Notes under the pieces: model-generated
What the model was told of the DNA's origin: nothing
What the model saw: only the letters and a program-made list of their open reading frames with translations
Databases searched by the model: none
Translations under genes and position numbers: made by a program
Shown: positions 25,230-38,800 of the stretch, in pieces
How positions within the stretch are numbered: the stretch's first letter is position 1
Layout of the letters: the number at the start of each line of letters is the position of its first letter
NCBI GenBank assembly: GCA_022749755.1
Contig: CM040445.1
Coordinates: 14,777,182-14,841,181 of the forward strand
Source: Azadirachta indica
Lineage: Eukaryota > Streptophyta > Magnoliopsida > Sapindales > Meliaceae
Length of the DNA: 64,000 bases
Direction of reading: 5' to 3'

Positions 25230-25972
25230 GTCGGGAATCGGAGCAAGTTCCTCTATAACTACTTCCTCTTGGTCTTCAGCTTCCTATTGAGTAAGTTGAG
25301 GGATTTCAAGCTTGTCATATAATTAACCCAGGTTGAGTTTTTATACTCTTTCTAAAAGATCTTATAGGCCAGTTCCAAACCTTTTTTGCTGCTCTTATCA
25401 TATTGCTGGTCGACCGTTGCCTTGGTATGGGCAAGCTTGTCTTCTAGACTTTTATTAGTACATGTAAGGTTAGAAATTTGGGTCTTCAATTGGGAAACCT
25501 GGGCTTCAAGATCAACAACTTTCTCTTGAAGTGCATTGTGCTCATCAGCCCATTTCTTTCTTTCTCGCTCAACTGGATCTCAATATTTTCTCCCCACTTT
25601 TCAGCGTTTGCCAATTGTTCACTCAGTTGGTTTTTCTCCTTGGTCATCTCATCCATGAATTTGTAAATGTTGACATTTGCAATAGAGTGCTCTTTGGCGC
25701 TATTTATGTGCAAAGTCATAGAATAGTATATCTGCGCAGACACATATGATATGGAGGAATAGTTAGTAAAATTCTTCAAAATCAATAGGGTAGAAACAAG
25801 AGAATAAGTACACTTACCCTACCTAACCACCCGTATAGATCTTCTCCAACATAGCATTCGAGCTAGTAGCTTCAAACTTCGAGGACAAGTTAGGGCTGAC
25901 CACGGTGGCCAAATGGTTAATGACTGGAACTAAATGTTCGAAGAGTTCCCTTTTCTCATTAAAAATGTCCAT
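25230..25972 (-). pseudogene. Antisense coiled-coil reading frame next to the Tat remnant
   Basis: On the minus strand, an ATG at 25972 opens a frame of about 49 codons rich in charged and leucine residues (MDIFNEKRELFEHLVPVI...). It runs until a one-base slip near 25823. A GTAAGTG donor then follows near 25817 and a TGCGCAG acceptor near 25735, where the frame resumes as YYSMTLHINSAKEHSIANVN. It continues through a strongly heptad-like segment (DEMTKEKNQLSEQLANAEKW) to about 25500. Further stops break the part down to 25230. It is opposite in orientation to the integrase remnant. Extra antisense frames between pol and the 3' LTR have been described for plant Tat-lineage elements; I infer this is one. 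No function is recognised. Confidence 0.5.
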
Positions 25973-26029
25973 CTAGGAGAGGCTATCCATTTCTATGATT
26001 TCTTCTCCCTGCTCTGTGAATTATTTTTG

Positions 26030-26960
26030 GCAGAATTATTATTAATTATGTTATAACAGGACACGTGATACAAAATAAAGCTACTACGTGTCCAATACTA
26101 ACCTCTTATGATAAAAGAATTCAACTTGTGATGTTCCTTCCTAGATAGCTTGGCTCGAGAAGATTAATTGGCCTAAGGAAGCAAGACTAAGATGATAAAC
26201 GTTAAGGCCCACAAGTGAATGTTATTCTTTAAAACATGAATAAATTACAGTAATGGACAATAAATGATCCCTTCATAAAGAAAAGTTCCAAAAAATTAGA
26301 GATTGTGTTTAAAAAATTTCTTTTTCACTTGTAAGCTGTCTAGGATAGAAAAGCTATCATGAGAACCAAACGAAATAAGTAGAAAAGCGGTACCTTTAGG
26401 GATCATTTGCAACAAACTTTGGGACTTAACACCTGGCCTTGAGGATATAAAATAATCCTAACAAGTCATTAGAAGCGCGGCACGTGGCGTGTAATTAAGG
26501 GTATGACAAAATAATTCATTTTGCAAGTACTAAATGTCAAGAAAAGTTAAATCATGTGAAGAGAAAATAAAAAATAATATTTTCAAAAGACAAAGAGTAT
26601 ATTAGGGCAACACAACTTGGACTAATCATGGCCAAGTATAACCCTATATATAAACATACTTATCTTAATATTGATGTATCTTCACAACTTTACTATCTTT
26701 AAAGTCATTTTGGTAAGAGATCGAGATCTCTAAAAAATACACTATTTCTTCTCTCATGTGTTTTCAATCATTTCTATAGAATAAAACTAAAAAAAATCCA
26801 TTATACATTTCCTTTATGGCTAACTTAGTATCAAAGTAGGTTATTCGAAAAAGCTTTAGTGACTCCATTTTGACTTTATTTCTATTATAGATGATAAAGG
26901 TGAGGAAAGCTCGCGTAACTTGAAAACCATCTCATTTTGACTCTTTAGCACATATTTAAG
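26030..26960 (+). mobile_element. Possible LTR-like segment (3' end of the Tat-type remnant)
   Basis: It contains a TATA-like CCTATATATAAAC at about 26642 and, about 180 bases later, 'aacttagtatcaaagtagg', resembling sequences near the end of plant LTRs and primer sites. No second copy of this LTR is present in the window, and no clean TG...CA ends or target duplications are visible. The position, downstream of integrase, repeat array and antisense frame, is the main argument. Confidence 0.25.
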
Positions 26961-29240
26961 GTATTGTTTCATTAGTTTGAGAAGCTGCTTGAAATCATTA
27001 TAGGTATTTGTTAAAGTTTAGGGACCTTTTTTCTAAATTAGGATCGAGGTATTATCCTATGTGCTCGATATCATGAGGGTAGCATCTTTCAATTATGTAA
27101 AGGGAGATTTTCTTGCATCAAGAAATTATACTAAGAGCATTCAACACATTTGACTCTATTACGACTATAGGTAACAAACTAAATTATGAGCAAACTTGAT
27201 TTCTTCTAAAATACCCATCACTTATAAATTTTCTACATGCATTGAGAGAATTTTTTTTTTATAGCTTGAAGCATTATAGCCCTACTTATGTCATTTACAA
27301 TATTGCCTATTCTTATGATTTTTTTTTTCTTAATCTATCGCTACATCAACCTAAAACTAAAGGTATTTAGAAGGAGTCGATAAGAAGCATTCTCTTTAGA
27401 GGGAGTCCATATAAATATCTTTGATAATTAGAAAACATCGAAAACACTTGAGAATTATTCTCTCTAAATATCTCTCCTCTTGCTACAACTCTGATAGGGT
27501 CTATTGTTTTCAGATTTCGTCACCTGATATCAACTAGTAAATTTTTTACATTGTGAGAAAAAGTGTCTAAAAGTCTCCCCTCTTTTTTCTTATGAAGTCT
27601 ATATATACTTGTACTTTTTTTCTCTTAGTAAAAATAGTAATTTAGTTTTACTCAAATTAGAATTCTGGATGGGCTATAATTATGACTCTTTGGTATTTAT
27701 TTTATGCCCTAATAAATTTAAGTTTCTTTAGACTTATTGCCATTGACCAAGTTAGTATGATTGTAGTAAAGGTCGATTTTGTATAACATTAAGTCTAATG
27801 GTGCAATATGGTTACCCCTTTTTTAACCCTTTACTATTAGATTTTAAGTTAGACTATGTATGAATGTGGTCGGTTATATGTGTCATTGGAATAGACCCTT
27901 CACAATTACTTTAATCCATCATGGCCTTTTGTTTGGATCTTACTTATCAAGATCTCAAGAAGTCGGGTCCACACTCATCGAGTTATAAAGTATTTGAGAC
28001 ATGAGGCCTTTGATATACTTCTTTCATGTTATCTTTCTTTGGACCTAACCTATATTAACCAATTTATTTAGAGAACTAATAGTGTTTCAACCAAACGTCA
28101 GGCTATCAAGTCTTATAAGGGAAATTGGCCAAACAACGTCTTCTAAAATGATTTTGTAAATGAATATTTTGAGATTAGTGGAAGTTGAGAGGCGATTGTG
28201 CTTGTTTTATTTCAATTAAAATTTAAAAATTAGAAACTAATGTATCATATTTCATGTATACTAAAGGTTTAAAAGAATAAAGTTAGATACTTAGAGTGAT
28301 AAATTTAAAAGAGTAAAAAATAGTTGATAAACTTAAAAAATAAAGTTGAACTATTTTACCATGTTACCCATTGCTTAACGATAAACATGTAGCCATTTAA
28401 ATGATTTTATTATAACAAAGAGATCTCTATGAATTTTATTATAGTTTTTTATCTATATACAATTTTCATAAACCTTTGAAGAGGTATATGAAAGTATCCT
28501 ATACTAATAAATTGGTTGGGAGCTGAGAGTTGCGTGGGTTGTGCGGTACAAGTTTATCCTTAACGCAAACGATAAACTCAAACCTATGTTATCTAGAGGG
28601 GTAAAATTGTTAATTTAAATCAATCTTTCTATGTTTTTGATATTTTCATAAACCTCAAGGGAGCTATGTGTTAATATCCCACAAGAAATGTTAAGTGCAT
28701 GTAACGTCGGTCCCATTGGATTATCATTTTGATTTTGTTCAAGAATCTTCTCATACTTTCTGAGGTTTTGTTCTTTCAACTCTCATTTCATTTCATTTCA
28801 TTTTATATTCTTTTTTAAAGCCAATTCTGACGAACAGTAGCAGGAACATGTTAAAATTTTGAGCCCACAGTCCCCAGTAAAGCACTCACTGTTGCTATTC
28901 CTGGTGATCTAGATAGCACAGTACTACTGCAGTTTTGCTCACCCCAACGTCATCTAATCTCCGCAGACTCGTCTCTATTCATCTAAGGCAACGTGTCCCT
29001 CTGCCCCATATGCACAACACCACGTACAATCCAGAAAACTGAACGCAACAATTCTGAAGGTGGAGGACAGTTTAGTCATTTCAACAATTGACTCTCTAAC
29101 ATTGTAATTTCAAAATGTCTTTATCCTTGTCTGAATGACTCAGTCTAATCTAATCCAGTAGCTAAATCTATTTGCACTCGCACTTGGACTTGCACGTGCC
29201 CACAGACAAAGAGCAAAGTCTTCCTGGAGTTTTATTTGCT
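26961..29240. other. AT-rich spacer upstream of the SAM-domain gene
   Basis: No protein-like frame is recognised. A loosely conserved short motif (TTTTCATAAACCT...GAGGTATATGAAAGTATCC) near 28440-28500 recurs in weaker form near 28640-28680 and at 34950-35000. The last 400 bases are GC-richer and are likely promoter of the plus-strand gene. Confidence 0.45.
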
Positions 29241-29299
29241 TTTCTGGTTTGCCCATAAAATGGAAACTAAACAACTTAGTACTTAAGTCTCTTAAATTG

Positions 29300-29848
29300 T
29301 TGTCTCTAAAAGCTAACTTCAGCAATCACCAACATTGCAGCTCGGGAACATGCATAAAAATTCAAACTTTCTCGCTGCGGTTACTGTTTCACAAGGTTCG
29401 TTCCTTTACCTTATTCTTTTTTTGTTCTGTTATTGGGTATTTTTCTTGTTACTTTTGTTTCTAAGGCGTAGCTCGGTTGGGGTGGGGGTGGGGAGTGCGC
29501 CGCGGTGTTTTGTGCTGTTGTGTTGAGAGTTCTTAGTTAAGACCTGTGAAGATTATTGGCTTTTTTGGCATATTTTATCTAGAATTTGTTTGCAGTTTCA
29601 AGTGCTGATTTTATGTGGTGATTCTGAGATTTTAACTGGTGGGTTATATTCAAGTTCTTACCCAGTGAAACTTTGCTACTGCTTCGTGCTTTGGTAAATT
29701 TTTTTTTTTTTTTTTAGAACTCTTATATGTAATTTATAGCTGTTTCTGGAAGTATTTTGTAAGAGTCAGTAGTTTTTCTTACTGAAGAATATAATTATGT
29801 TGATTACGAGTTTTAATTTATGGATTGTGTTCCTAGGGTTTGGTTCAG
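29300..29848 (+). other. Probable 5' leader and leader intron of the SAM gene
   Basis: A GT donor at 29396 (after CACAAG) and an AG acceptor at 29847-29848, preceded by a T-rich stretch, would splice out 453 bases and place the leader next to the coding start. If so, an upstream ATG at 29350 opens a short frame that crosses the splice and stops before 29877. This is an inference from consensus only. Confidence 0.4.
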
Positions 29849-29876
29849 GTTTTGATTTCTAGTGGGTCTGTGTACA

Positions 29877-30827
29877 ATGTTGGTTCTAAGCATGAATTCA
29901 AAGAGACAAAGGCGCCCAAATGTGAGGTTGGGGGAAATAGGAGATGTACCCGCAGCTTTTGCATGTGGGTTTTCTCAGAAATCCACTGAAAAATGGGGAC
30001 AGAAGAGATGGAAGCATGATTTATTGAACCCCAAAGAAACTAAAAGTTATCCCATTTTGGGGTTTGCTAAGGAAAAGTCTTCTGAGTTCACAATCATGGA
30101 CCCTGGTGTCTACCCAAGGATTTCAGCTGATTTGCAACAAAACAGAGAGAATAAGAACCCAAATTCTTCAAAATTGGCTTTTGAAATGGTGAGTTCAGAT
30201 AGAGTTGATGCAACCAAGTCCGCATTGAATTTTGGTGCTATAACTTGGAAAAGTGGAGTCATGAAGCGGAGAAGTCGGAGTGCAAGAGGTAAAAGTAACA
30301 TTTTCGGTAGTGCTTGGAATTCTAAACTTAGTCCTCGGTTTAGCAGCGAAGATGGAAAAGAGTATGGTGAGAAGGAATTTGTTGGATTTACCTCAACTAC
30401 CTGCGACTTTTATAACCCTGAGACTGGTTTTAAGGACTGTTCAGATCATGAAACACCAGCACTGAGCAAGGAGGCTTGTGAATATCAGTTGGATGAAACC
30501 ACTTATGATATGTGGCAACAGGGCAATTCAGATGACTGCTGGAAAGGCGATGCCTGTTACGAAGGGAATGGCACATTTATTAAAACTGGTCTTCAATGGA
30601 ATGCTACTAGACATGGAGGCAGTGATGTAAATACTGTCAGAAGGTGGCTGGAAGAGATAGGATTTGGTAAGTATGCCAGTGTATTTGAAATGCATGAGGT
30701 GGATAAAGAAACCTTGCCGCTGCTTACCCTTGAAGATCTCAAAGAGATGGGTGTTTTTGCTGTTGGGCCTAGAAGGAAGTTATACACTGCAATACAACAA
30801 CTTAGAGGAGAAGGTGTTTCTGCTTGA
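29877..30827 (+). CDS. SAM (sterile alpha motif) domain protein
   Basis: Intronless coding region of 316 residues from the ATG at 29877; a second in-frame ATG at 29892 (MNSKRQRRPNVRLGEIGD) is an equally good start and begins with the conserved-looking basic block. Residues about 252-312 form a SAM domain: VRRWLEEIGFGKYASVFEMH, then the LPLLTLEDLKEMGV helix-turn, then GPRRKLYTAIQQL. SAM domains mediate protein-protein, sometimes RNA, binding through helical bundles. The middle of the protein is low in predicted structure, with a basic KRRSRSARGKS patch near residue 140 that may act in nuclear targeting. A leader intron at 29396-29848 (donor GGTTCG, acceptor GGTTCAG) is likely. Plant relatives are uncharacterised SAM proteins, so the biological role is unknown. 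Confidence 0.85.
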   Translation: MLVLSMNSKRQRRPNVRLGEIGDVPAAFACGFSQKSTEKWGQKRWKHDLLNPKETKSYPILGFAKEKSSEFTIMDPGVYPRISADLQQNRENKNPNSSKLAFEMVSSDRVDATKSALNFGAITWKSGVMKRRSRSARGKSNIFGSAWNSKLSPRFSSEDGKEYGEKEFVGFTSTTCDFYNPETGFKDCSDHETPALSKEACEYQLDETTYDMWQQGNSDDCWKGDACYEGNGTFIKTGLQWNATRHGGSDVNTVRRWLEEIGFGKYASVFEMHEVDKETLPLLTLEDLKEMGVFAVGPRRKLYTAIQQLRGEGVSA

Positions 30828-31800
30828 AAACTTCCTCAATGCTGACTATACGTAATCTTCCTGTTGCTTCTCTCACCGACTCTTATGTGCAGGAAAATAT
30901 CACCAATGTATGTAACCTTTTGGAATAGCTAACATGCTTTAATCTTTCACTTTTTGCTAGTTGTGTTAATGGGATAAGAATACTGTTTCATACTCGTTGA
31001 CTCTGTAAGATATTACTTTCTGAACTTTTGTCCATAAAACAGCCACCTGAGCAGACATTTTTGTTGGGGACTTGTTGAGATAAAGATCCTGTGTGCAAGT
31101 ATTTGAAATGCATGTTAGTATAATAACTTTGTTTAGTGTTCCCTTGATGTGATGGAAAAACCTCTGCCTCTTGTATGGTCTTTGAATAGTTATTTGATGA
31201 TATTGCTTGATCCTGTCATAAGCAGGATCACTTCATTTGCAATCTCTATTACCTTGATATTAGATGTTGGCGTCCTTTTTAAATACTTCTGTTTAGAATT
31301 TCATTCTCCTTTCCTCGGTGCACTTCCTTTCGTTATGCTTAGAATGACAATGCAGTGTCTCCAAAAGACTGCATTAATATTCAGGGTTACACGGATTCAT
31401 ACTCAGATAACCCCTCTTTCAGAACTTACTGATGGATGATACTGGGAGTATATGCACTGTATTGTCAAAAGCTTGGAAGTCTCCAACATGAAATCTGATG
31501 TACTTTATTCTGCAGTCTCAAGGAAAAGCTTGATATGGTTGTTAACAACTTATGTGCCACAGTTTTATTAGCTCTGTTAGCACTTATTTGTTGCAATATT
31601 TATTTAGTCAGCTGTGAAAGTGCTCGAACAAAAAACTGAGTAAAGAGAGGAGAATGTATATAGATGTACATATAATGAAGATGTGTTGCTTTCGCCGAAA
31701 TTTCAGTCTAGCAAATGGAGTAAAGTGCTTCCATGTTTTGTAACGGGAGATACAACAATTTGACTGGTTTCTGTATTATTGGGCTGATACAATTAGAACT
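30828..31800 (+). other. 3' flank of the SAM gene
   Basis: Base composition stays closer to transcribed DNA until about 31800, so a long 3' untranslated region or a downstream exon is possible. No second protein-like frame is convincing here. Confidence 0.4.
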
Positions 31801-34800
31801 GCCAGTTTCTCTTATCTTGGGCCTTGATTGTGAACAATGATCACCAAACTAGCACAACCCAAGCGTCAAATGGGGGCATATGAATTTGGCAAAAAGGGTT
31901 TGGTGAAATCCAAGTGAAGGTTTAAATTGTGGGATCTATGAGGGTAATGAAATGATCTATATGCATTTATAATAATACAAAAGAAATTTAGTACTTGTTA
32001 GGGATGAGGTTCAAGTTCAACAATGTCCTTAATTGCTTTGCTTGACAATATAATACACAATTCATATCCACATGGTAGACCCTTTTGAATTAAATATTTT
32101 CCTTTATTATAGCATATGCTACTATACTTTTTCGCATCAAATCAATAACAGGTTTCATTAAGAGCCTTGCAAGAAGGGTTTCTATTAGGGTTAGCATAGT
32201 ATTATTATGTTCTACAAAACTAATCCATTATTTGCCAATTATTAGAAAAAAGCATCACAATCCATAACACATGCATATTTTACCATAATTAAGTCTTTGA
32301 ATCTTATCTTACGACATATACATTGCATATATAAATAGAAAGATCTGCTTTGAGTTACATAAAATGTAAGGACCTAGTTAAACTAATAATGGCATAAATT
32401 TCTAACATGGGGCCTAACCCATCAAGAGTAATCATGATTAATAGAAAATATGGTTAGCATGTGTAGATATTGAAATTGGAGTTAGCATATTTTAAAAGCA
32501 TACAATAGAGATCTTTAATGGTGGGTGAGAGGGACAAGACTTGTGTGTGTTAGAAAGGAGTTGTTGGGACGTATTTGTAATGTAATTATTATAATAATAT
32601 TGAGAGGATAGATGTGACTGAAGGATATTGAATTGCGAGAGAAAAATGAAAACACAAGCAAATGAAAACATCGCTTGGAATTTGTTGTTTATCGTTTTGG
32701 CAAAGTGGGGTCGAGAATTACTCGACGGATAGATATAGAAATATATGTGTATCTATACTCTATAATATGCAATTATATGATGCCCTCTTGAGAATCGTTA
32801 ATTTCACTGTCACTATCCATATTTTTTTATGTTTTTTCTCTCAAGAATTCAAACAAATATATAGAAAATTTTATTTTGTTTTTTTATTTACGTGACTCAT
32901 GTATTTATATGTGTATTTTATGCGTCTCTATCATGTGTTTTGTAGGGTCATTCGTGGCATTTTGTTGTTATTTTCTTGTAATTGTCAAAGTGATTTTGAT
33001 ATTATTTAATAATAAGGATATTTTGCATGCAAAATTAGAATATAAATTTGTATTTAATTGATGTAATATTATTTTGAAATTAGTGTAATAGTTTTATAAG
33101 ATTCAACAGATGTCGGTTCAAATGTGAATTTTGCAATTAACTTTATGAGTCATGCTATGATGAATAAAGTTATACGATATTACTATTCTTCTTTTGAAAA
33201 AAAAAATTACAACCTTCTTGTTATAATTTTTACTTTTTTTAAAAAAAATTTTAACTTCTTTATTATATTTTGTAAGTTTTTTTCATATATAATATATAAA
33301 TTAAAAATTGTAATTAAAAAATTATTTTCTAGCTATAAATCAAAAATTAAAAAAAATTAAAGATCAAAAGGAAAGAGTTGGAGATTGAAAGAAAAATTTT
33401 TTAAGAAAATAGAAAAATATATTGCAGAACCTTGCTCAAACAAAGATATAAATAATTGATGGTGGATAGAGTTGTTTGGATCAAATTCATATCAATTTTA
33501 TGATATGATATTTTATTTATTACCATTAAATAAGGGTCTATTTATGTTAAATAATTTAGTAATTATATATCATAATATTAATGGATGGTTGAATTTTTTC
33601 TTTTTTTTTTTAAAAAAAAAGAAAAGAAAAAAGCACATATAATATGGTCTACCCCGAAATTATATATATTATATTTTCTTATTACTCAATTTTGTATACA
33701 TTGGCATCTAACTTGTATTTGTTGATACCACACTAGATTAAAATATGTATTTTATTATGTTTGAAATTATTAGAATCCAAAATGCAATAAAAAAGCATGT
33801 AAGATTTTTCAAAAATTTAAAATAAAAGAAAAAAAAATAATTTCTCCAAAAGACAAATATAAACAATGCAAATATAAATTTTGTAATATCAAAAATAATT
33901 ATTCTATAGTTTTCTATGATATACACACATACACATATACATGAACCGATCAACAACCTTATTCACACACACACACACACACGCATATACGGGGACAGAT
34001 AAAAAATCTCATAAAAGTACACATATTTTTATATTATTAATTGACTATTAGATTTAAATACTTTTATTAGTTGAGATTAAATTTGACATATATAATAATT
34101 AATATCTATTAAATTTAATCTCAAATGTTTAGATCTAATTAGTTAAAGGGGCCACCAAGGCCTAAGGGAGCTACACTCTACAATTTGGTCAAAATTCTTA
34201 CTATCCTCTTTATATTTTAGATGTTTTTTCATACTTATATATAGTTTGCCCCTATAACTTTATAGAGTTATTAATTTACCTCTTAATTATTTTTTTTAAA
34301 AATGTTAGCCTATTAATTTTACTATTTAAATATTTTGACTTTTCAATTATTTATTTTTGGTTTCGCCCTTAAATTTAATGGATTACAGAATAAAGTAAGA
34401 ATATATGTACTATTACGAGGTTGATAATCCTTCCATTATATATATACTTTTTTTTATATTCTTTATTAGCCCATAAATTGAATATAATAAAATATAATAA
34501 ATATTTTATATTAAATAAGTAAAATCTTGTATGTCTTTTTAATCTCTCTTTTTTCCTTTCTTAATTTATAACCCTTAAAATTTATTTTCTATTTTTTCTT
34601 TTCTTTACTACATCTTCTCTCCTCTCATTACATCTCCTCACTTTAATTATAAATTTATAAGTTAACTTACAAGTAAAGAGAAGAAACAATGTAAGGTTAA
34701 ATTTTTTTTTGGTTATTATGAGATATTCTTGAAGTTTTTAAAATTATAGATAGAGAAAATTTTATAAAAATTCACAAAAATCTCCCATACTATAATATTT

Positions 34801-35831
34801 CCTTTCAGTTAATTATTTGTTGACTCTTATTATTATGTTTTAATGATGTTATTTTATTCATTTAATACTTTTCAAATGGTCAACATAAAGTGAACTAAAT
34901 AAAAACACTATAGCAGAAAAGTTCTTACAAATTTCTACGAATTTTATTTTCATATATGATTTTCACAAATCTTAGAGGAGGTATGAGGTATGTGAAAATA
35001 CCCTTTATTATTACACCCGTTGAAAATGAAATTAACATACACCTTCTCTAATGTTTGAAACACTTATACATAAATGAAAAGTTTAGAAAAATTTACAAAT
35101 ATCTTTTTATGACCAGCAATTGACTAACCTTATTAATTAGAATAACCATAATACCCTCTAATACTTAAAACTTATGAATAAAAAAATGAGAAATTTAATT
35201 TAACTTTATTTAACATATGAAAAACTTTAAAAAAATTTAGAAATTTAATAAATAAAAATTAAATTTAACTAAATTATAAAGTTAATTATTATGTTTTGTA
35301 AAACATGTATTTTTACAAATGTTTTGATAAGCATAATTTTTGTAAGAGGTTTTAAGATTTTATTTTGATGATAAAATCAGAAAAATAAAAAATACATATA
35401 AATTAATATTTAAAAAAATAAACAGAGATAGGAGAGGAGAGTTGTGTTTTACTTAATTACCCATAAAATTATTATCAGTCAAATAAGAGTTTAGCGAATG
35501 TAATGTGTAAATGTTTCTAAACTTTGTATTTAGCAGTAAATTTTCAAAACTTGAGGGAAGATATATGTTAATTCTCCTTTGGTGGAATTTTGAGTACGAG
35601 ATGAGAAGAAAATAAAGGTGGGCCCAGTAAATGAAATCGAAAAGTGCGTGATTCCATCCGTCATCTGACACCAAAATAATGCAACTGGATTTGGTAACAA
35701 CGATTCCTCAACTCCATGCACTTCCGGCTTCCCTACCCCAACATTCCCAATAATAATTAATAATAATAATATTTCTAATTAAATTTATTTAATTTCATTT
35801 CAAGTGTCATTTCCAACATTATTTTATTTAA

Positions 35832-35865
<34 letters not shown>

Positions 35866-38800
35866 GTCTCTTGTTGGGTCTGTGGGTGGACCCTTATCCA
35901 AAGACCTTCTCGAAATTTGTAAATGTACATGTACATGTACATAGTCATAGGTCGCATCACATGTACCTATATTATTTATATAGCTTTAGCTTAGCTTTTG
36001 TAAATCATTGTAATCTTATTATATATAATATTTATTTATTTTTGTTGCAAAGTCAATATTTTTCGTTGTCGCTGATTTTGATTGTCGCAATTTTTTTCAA
36101 TTATTTGCTTCGTTTCGTCAACATTTGTCACCAATTTTTTTAGTACTTACACCTATGCCTCTATATCAACACCTTCATTACCTTTTATTTTTTTTTTTAA
36201 TTTTTCACATGTATTATTATTATTATTATTATATTTAATCTTCTAAATATTTATTCAAAAAATTATCTATTTATACTTTTTAATAAAAAACCTTATAATT
36301 ATTGAGTAAAACTCGAACATATTCTCTGTTCTTTATCCAAACATCTTACCGTTCAGATTAGGCCGACTAATCTACTGTTATTTCGGCACATTATTGATAT
36401 TATAATTATAATTATTATTATTATTATTATTAAAATTTCCGAGAAAAGGAAAGGAGCAGATGGGGAAAGGAAGCTAAACGAAGATGGAATGATGGGGTTG
36501 GGGGTGGGGTCCAGTAATAACATGATAGTTGATAGATGATAGTGGGACCCACGGAGAGAGGTTGTCTCCACTCCAACCGACTGGACCTCTAGAACGATGG
36601 AGCGTTAACCTTTAGCTTAGCCCTAGCTAGTGGGTGGCTGCAGCGTGAGTGGCTTATGGTCATACTCATGCTGACTGTGACTACGACTATGACACCCATT
36701 TACAAATTATACGTACACCCCCATATCTTTTCCAATCTTTTTGATTACGATAGCCTACAAACTTAATTTCCACTCCGTTTACCCTAATTCCAATCCAACT
36801 TCTTATGCATAATACATTCCTCTCTTAATTTCACACTTTTTACAAAGGTTAGAATTATTTTTTTCTGATATATTATATTATTACATTGGTAACACACAAA
36901 AAAAATTTATAAATATGTTATAGCCAAAAATTGATGTGCGTGAGTTCATTTACCAATAATTAAAGATTGAGTAACCATATTTTTATTAAAAAAAATATAT
37001 TTATACAAAATTTAACCTAGTAATAATAATTTTTTTTTTATAAAAGCACACTGCCTTTGAAATAGATTTTACTTGAATTATTTGTACACTTACACTAATG
37101 ATAGTATAATAAATTCGATCAAAACTTTTTATCACTCACATCGATCAAGTCGGATCAAAATTTTTAACTTGTAGGATATTCTTTTTGTCAACTTTAAGAT
37201 AGATTTTATTCAAATAATTTCTCACAAAAGTTTTATGACAAATTTTATTTAGATAATTTATCACGTAAGTTTTAGAATATACTTCACCTAAGTTTTCTAC
37301 GCATTTACATTGATAGCATCATATATGGATTGTACATTCACTTTCAAATAATTGTGAATAAAAGTCCCTTGATTTTCACTTTCTTAATGATTTCGATTTG
37401 GTTGAACAACATCAACAACGTCTTTCTCTTTGGACTAAAGTATATTATGGAAACTCAAATCAAATCAAAAGAAATTTTGAGTTTCATGTCGTTTTGCAAT
37501 TTTGAAATTTGAAAGAGAGATTGTGTGTATGTATACTAATTTGTGTTTTTTTATGTGAATTGAAGAGATAAGAAGAATGGACAAATACCGAAACATAAAC
37601 CTAAATTAGAGCACTACCCCACCGTCCCATGTGCATGTGTTGATGTTGTTCCCATCAACCTCAATTCAACCAATCAATTCTTAATCCAAATTTTCAATTT
37701 TAACTTGATTTTGGGTATCTTACACTTTTGACCCTATTTGTTATATTGCTTCTTGTTTCAACTTAATTCAATTCTATGTTCTTTTGGTATACCAAGATTT
37801 TATACAACAAATGGGATAAAATTCAAAATTTTTTGAACTGATTATGATGATTATAACTTCTTCTAGATTATACATAAATTCAAATTTTCAATAATATTAT
37901 CACGTTGTACGGGTGTAGCTTTGAAGATTGAAGTTATAGTGATTGTGAAACAAGACTATAAAATATTATTCGAAAGAATTAATAAATGGATTCTATTAAA
38001 ATTTCATAAATATTTATCAAATTTTTGTTTACACTTTTCGCCAAAAGAAAGTTAGCTGCATCAAAAGTACCATAAATTTAAAACTATTTTATTTGTATTA
38101 TTATTTAAAAGGATAATAGTTAAGTTGTTTGGCCGATACCAACTTATAATAGAAACTATTTTTTTTATTTAATGATTTCATTTTTTAATGTAGCTATATT
38201 CGAATCCCAAACAAAGCCTAAGTGATTTATATAAACCCTTCTTGGTTAAGACTATATACCTTGATATCTAATACAATAAATACATAAAACAATTCTTGAA
38301 TAACCATAACATATCTTGAGAATCATTATTATTAAGGAAATTTACATAGAAGAAAATAATATAATTTTTTTTAAAACTAAACAATAAGAATTATTAATAC
38401 TCTGTTTTTCTAATTTTAAAAAGATGCGCCTAAAGTAATTATTTTTTTGATAAAAATTAGATATTATTATATCGTCGAGTCAAAGAGGCCAGTCTTCAAT
38501 TCCATTCCACCAAGAGTATTGCTAGAGATACAAATTTATTTATAAAAATTGATGTAGAAGTGTTATATCATTATCACATCCTATATTTTCACTAGAGTAA
38601 AAAAGAAAATTAAGGAAAGTTGAATAAAAAATTGCATAAAATTTGTGACAATATATATATATATATGTATAATTGTCACATTAAATTATATAAATACAGT
38701 TTGTATTTCTAATATTAGCACTTTTGTGCACTTCAATAATTTCATTTATTACTAAATACTTATCAATATATTATTCGTTAATAATAATTTAGCTTACATA

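Noticed and set aside
26961..28140. Possible copia-type polyprotein fragments
   Set aside because: A few words looked suggestive but no ordered motif series could be read in any frame.
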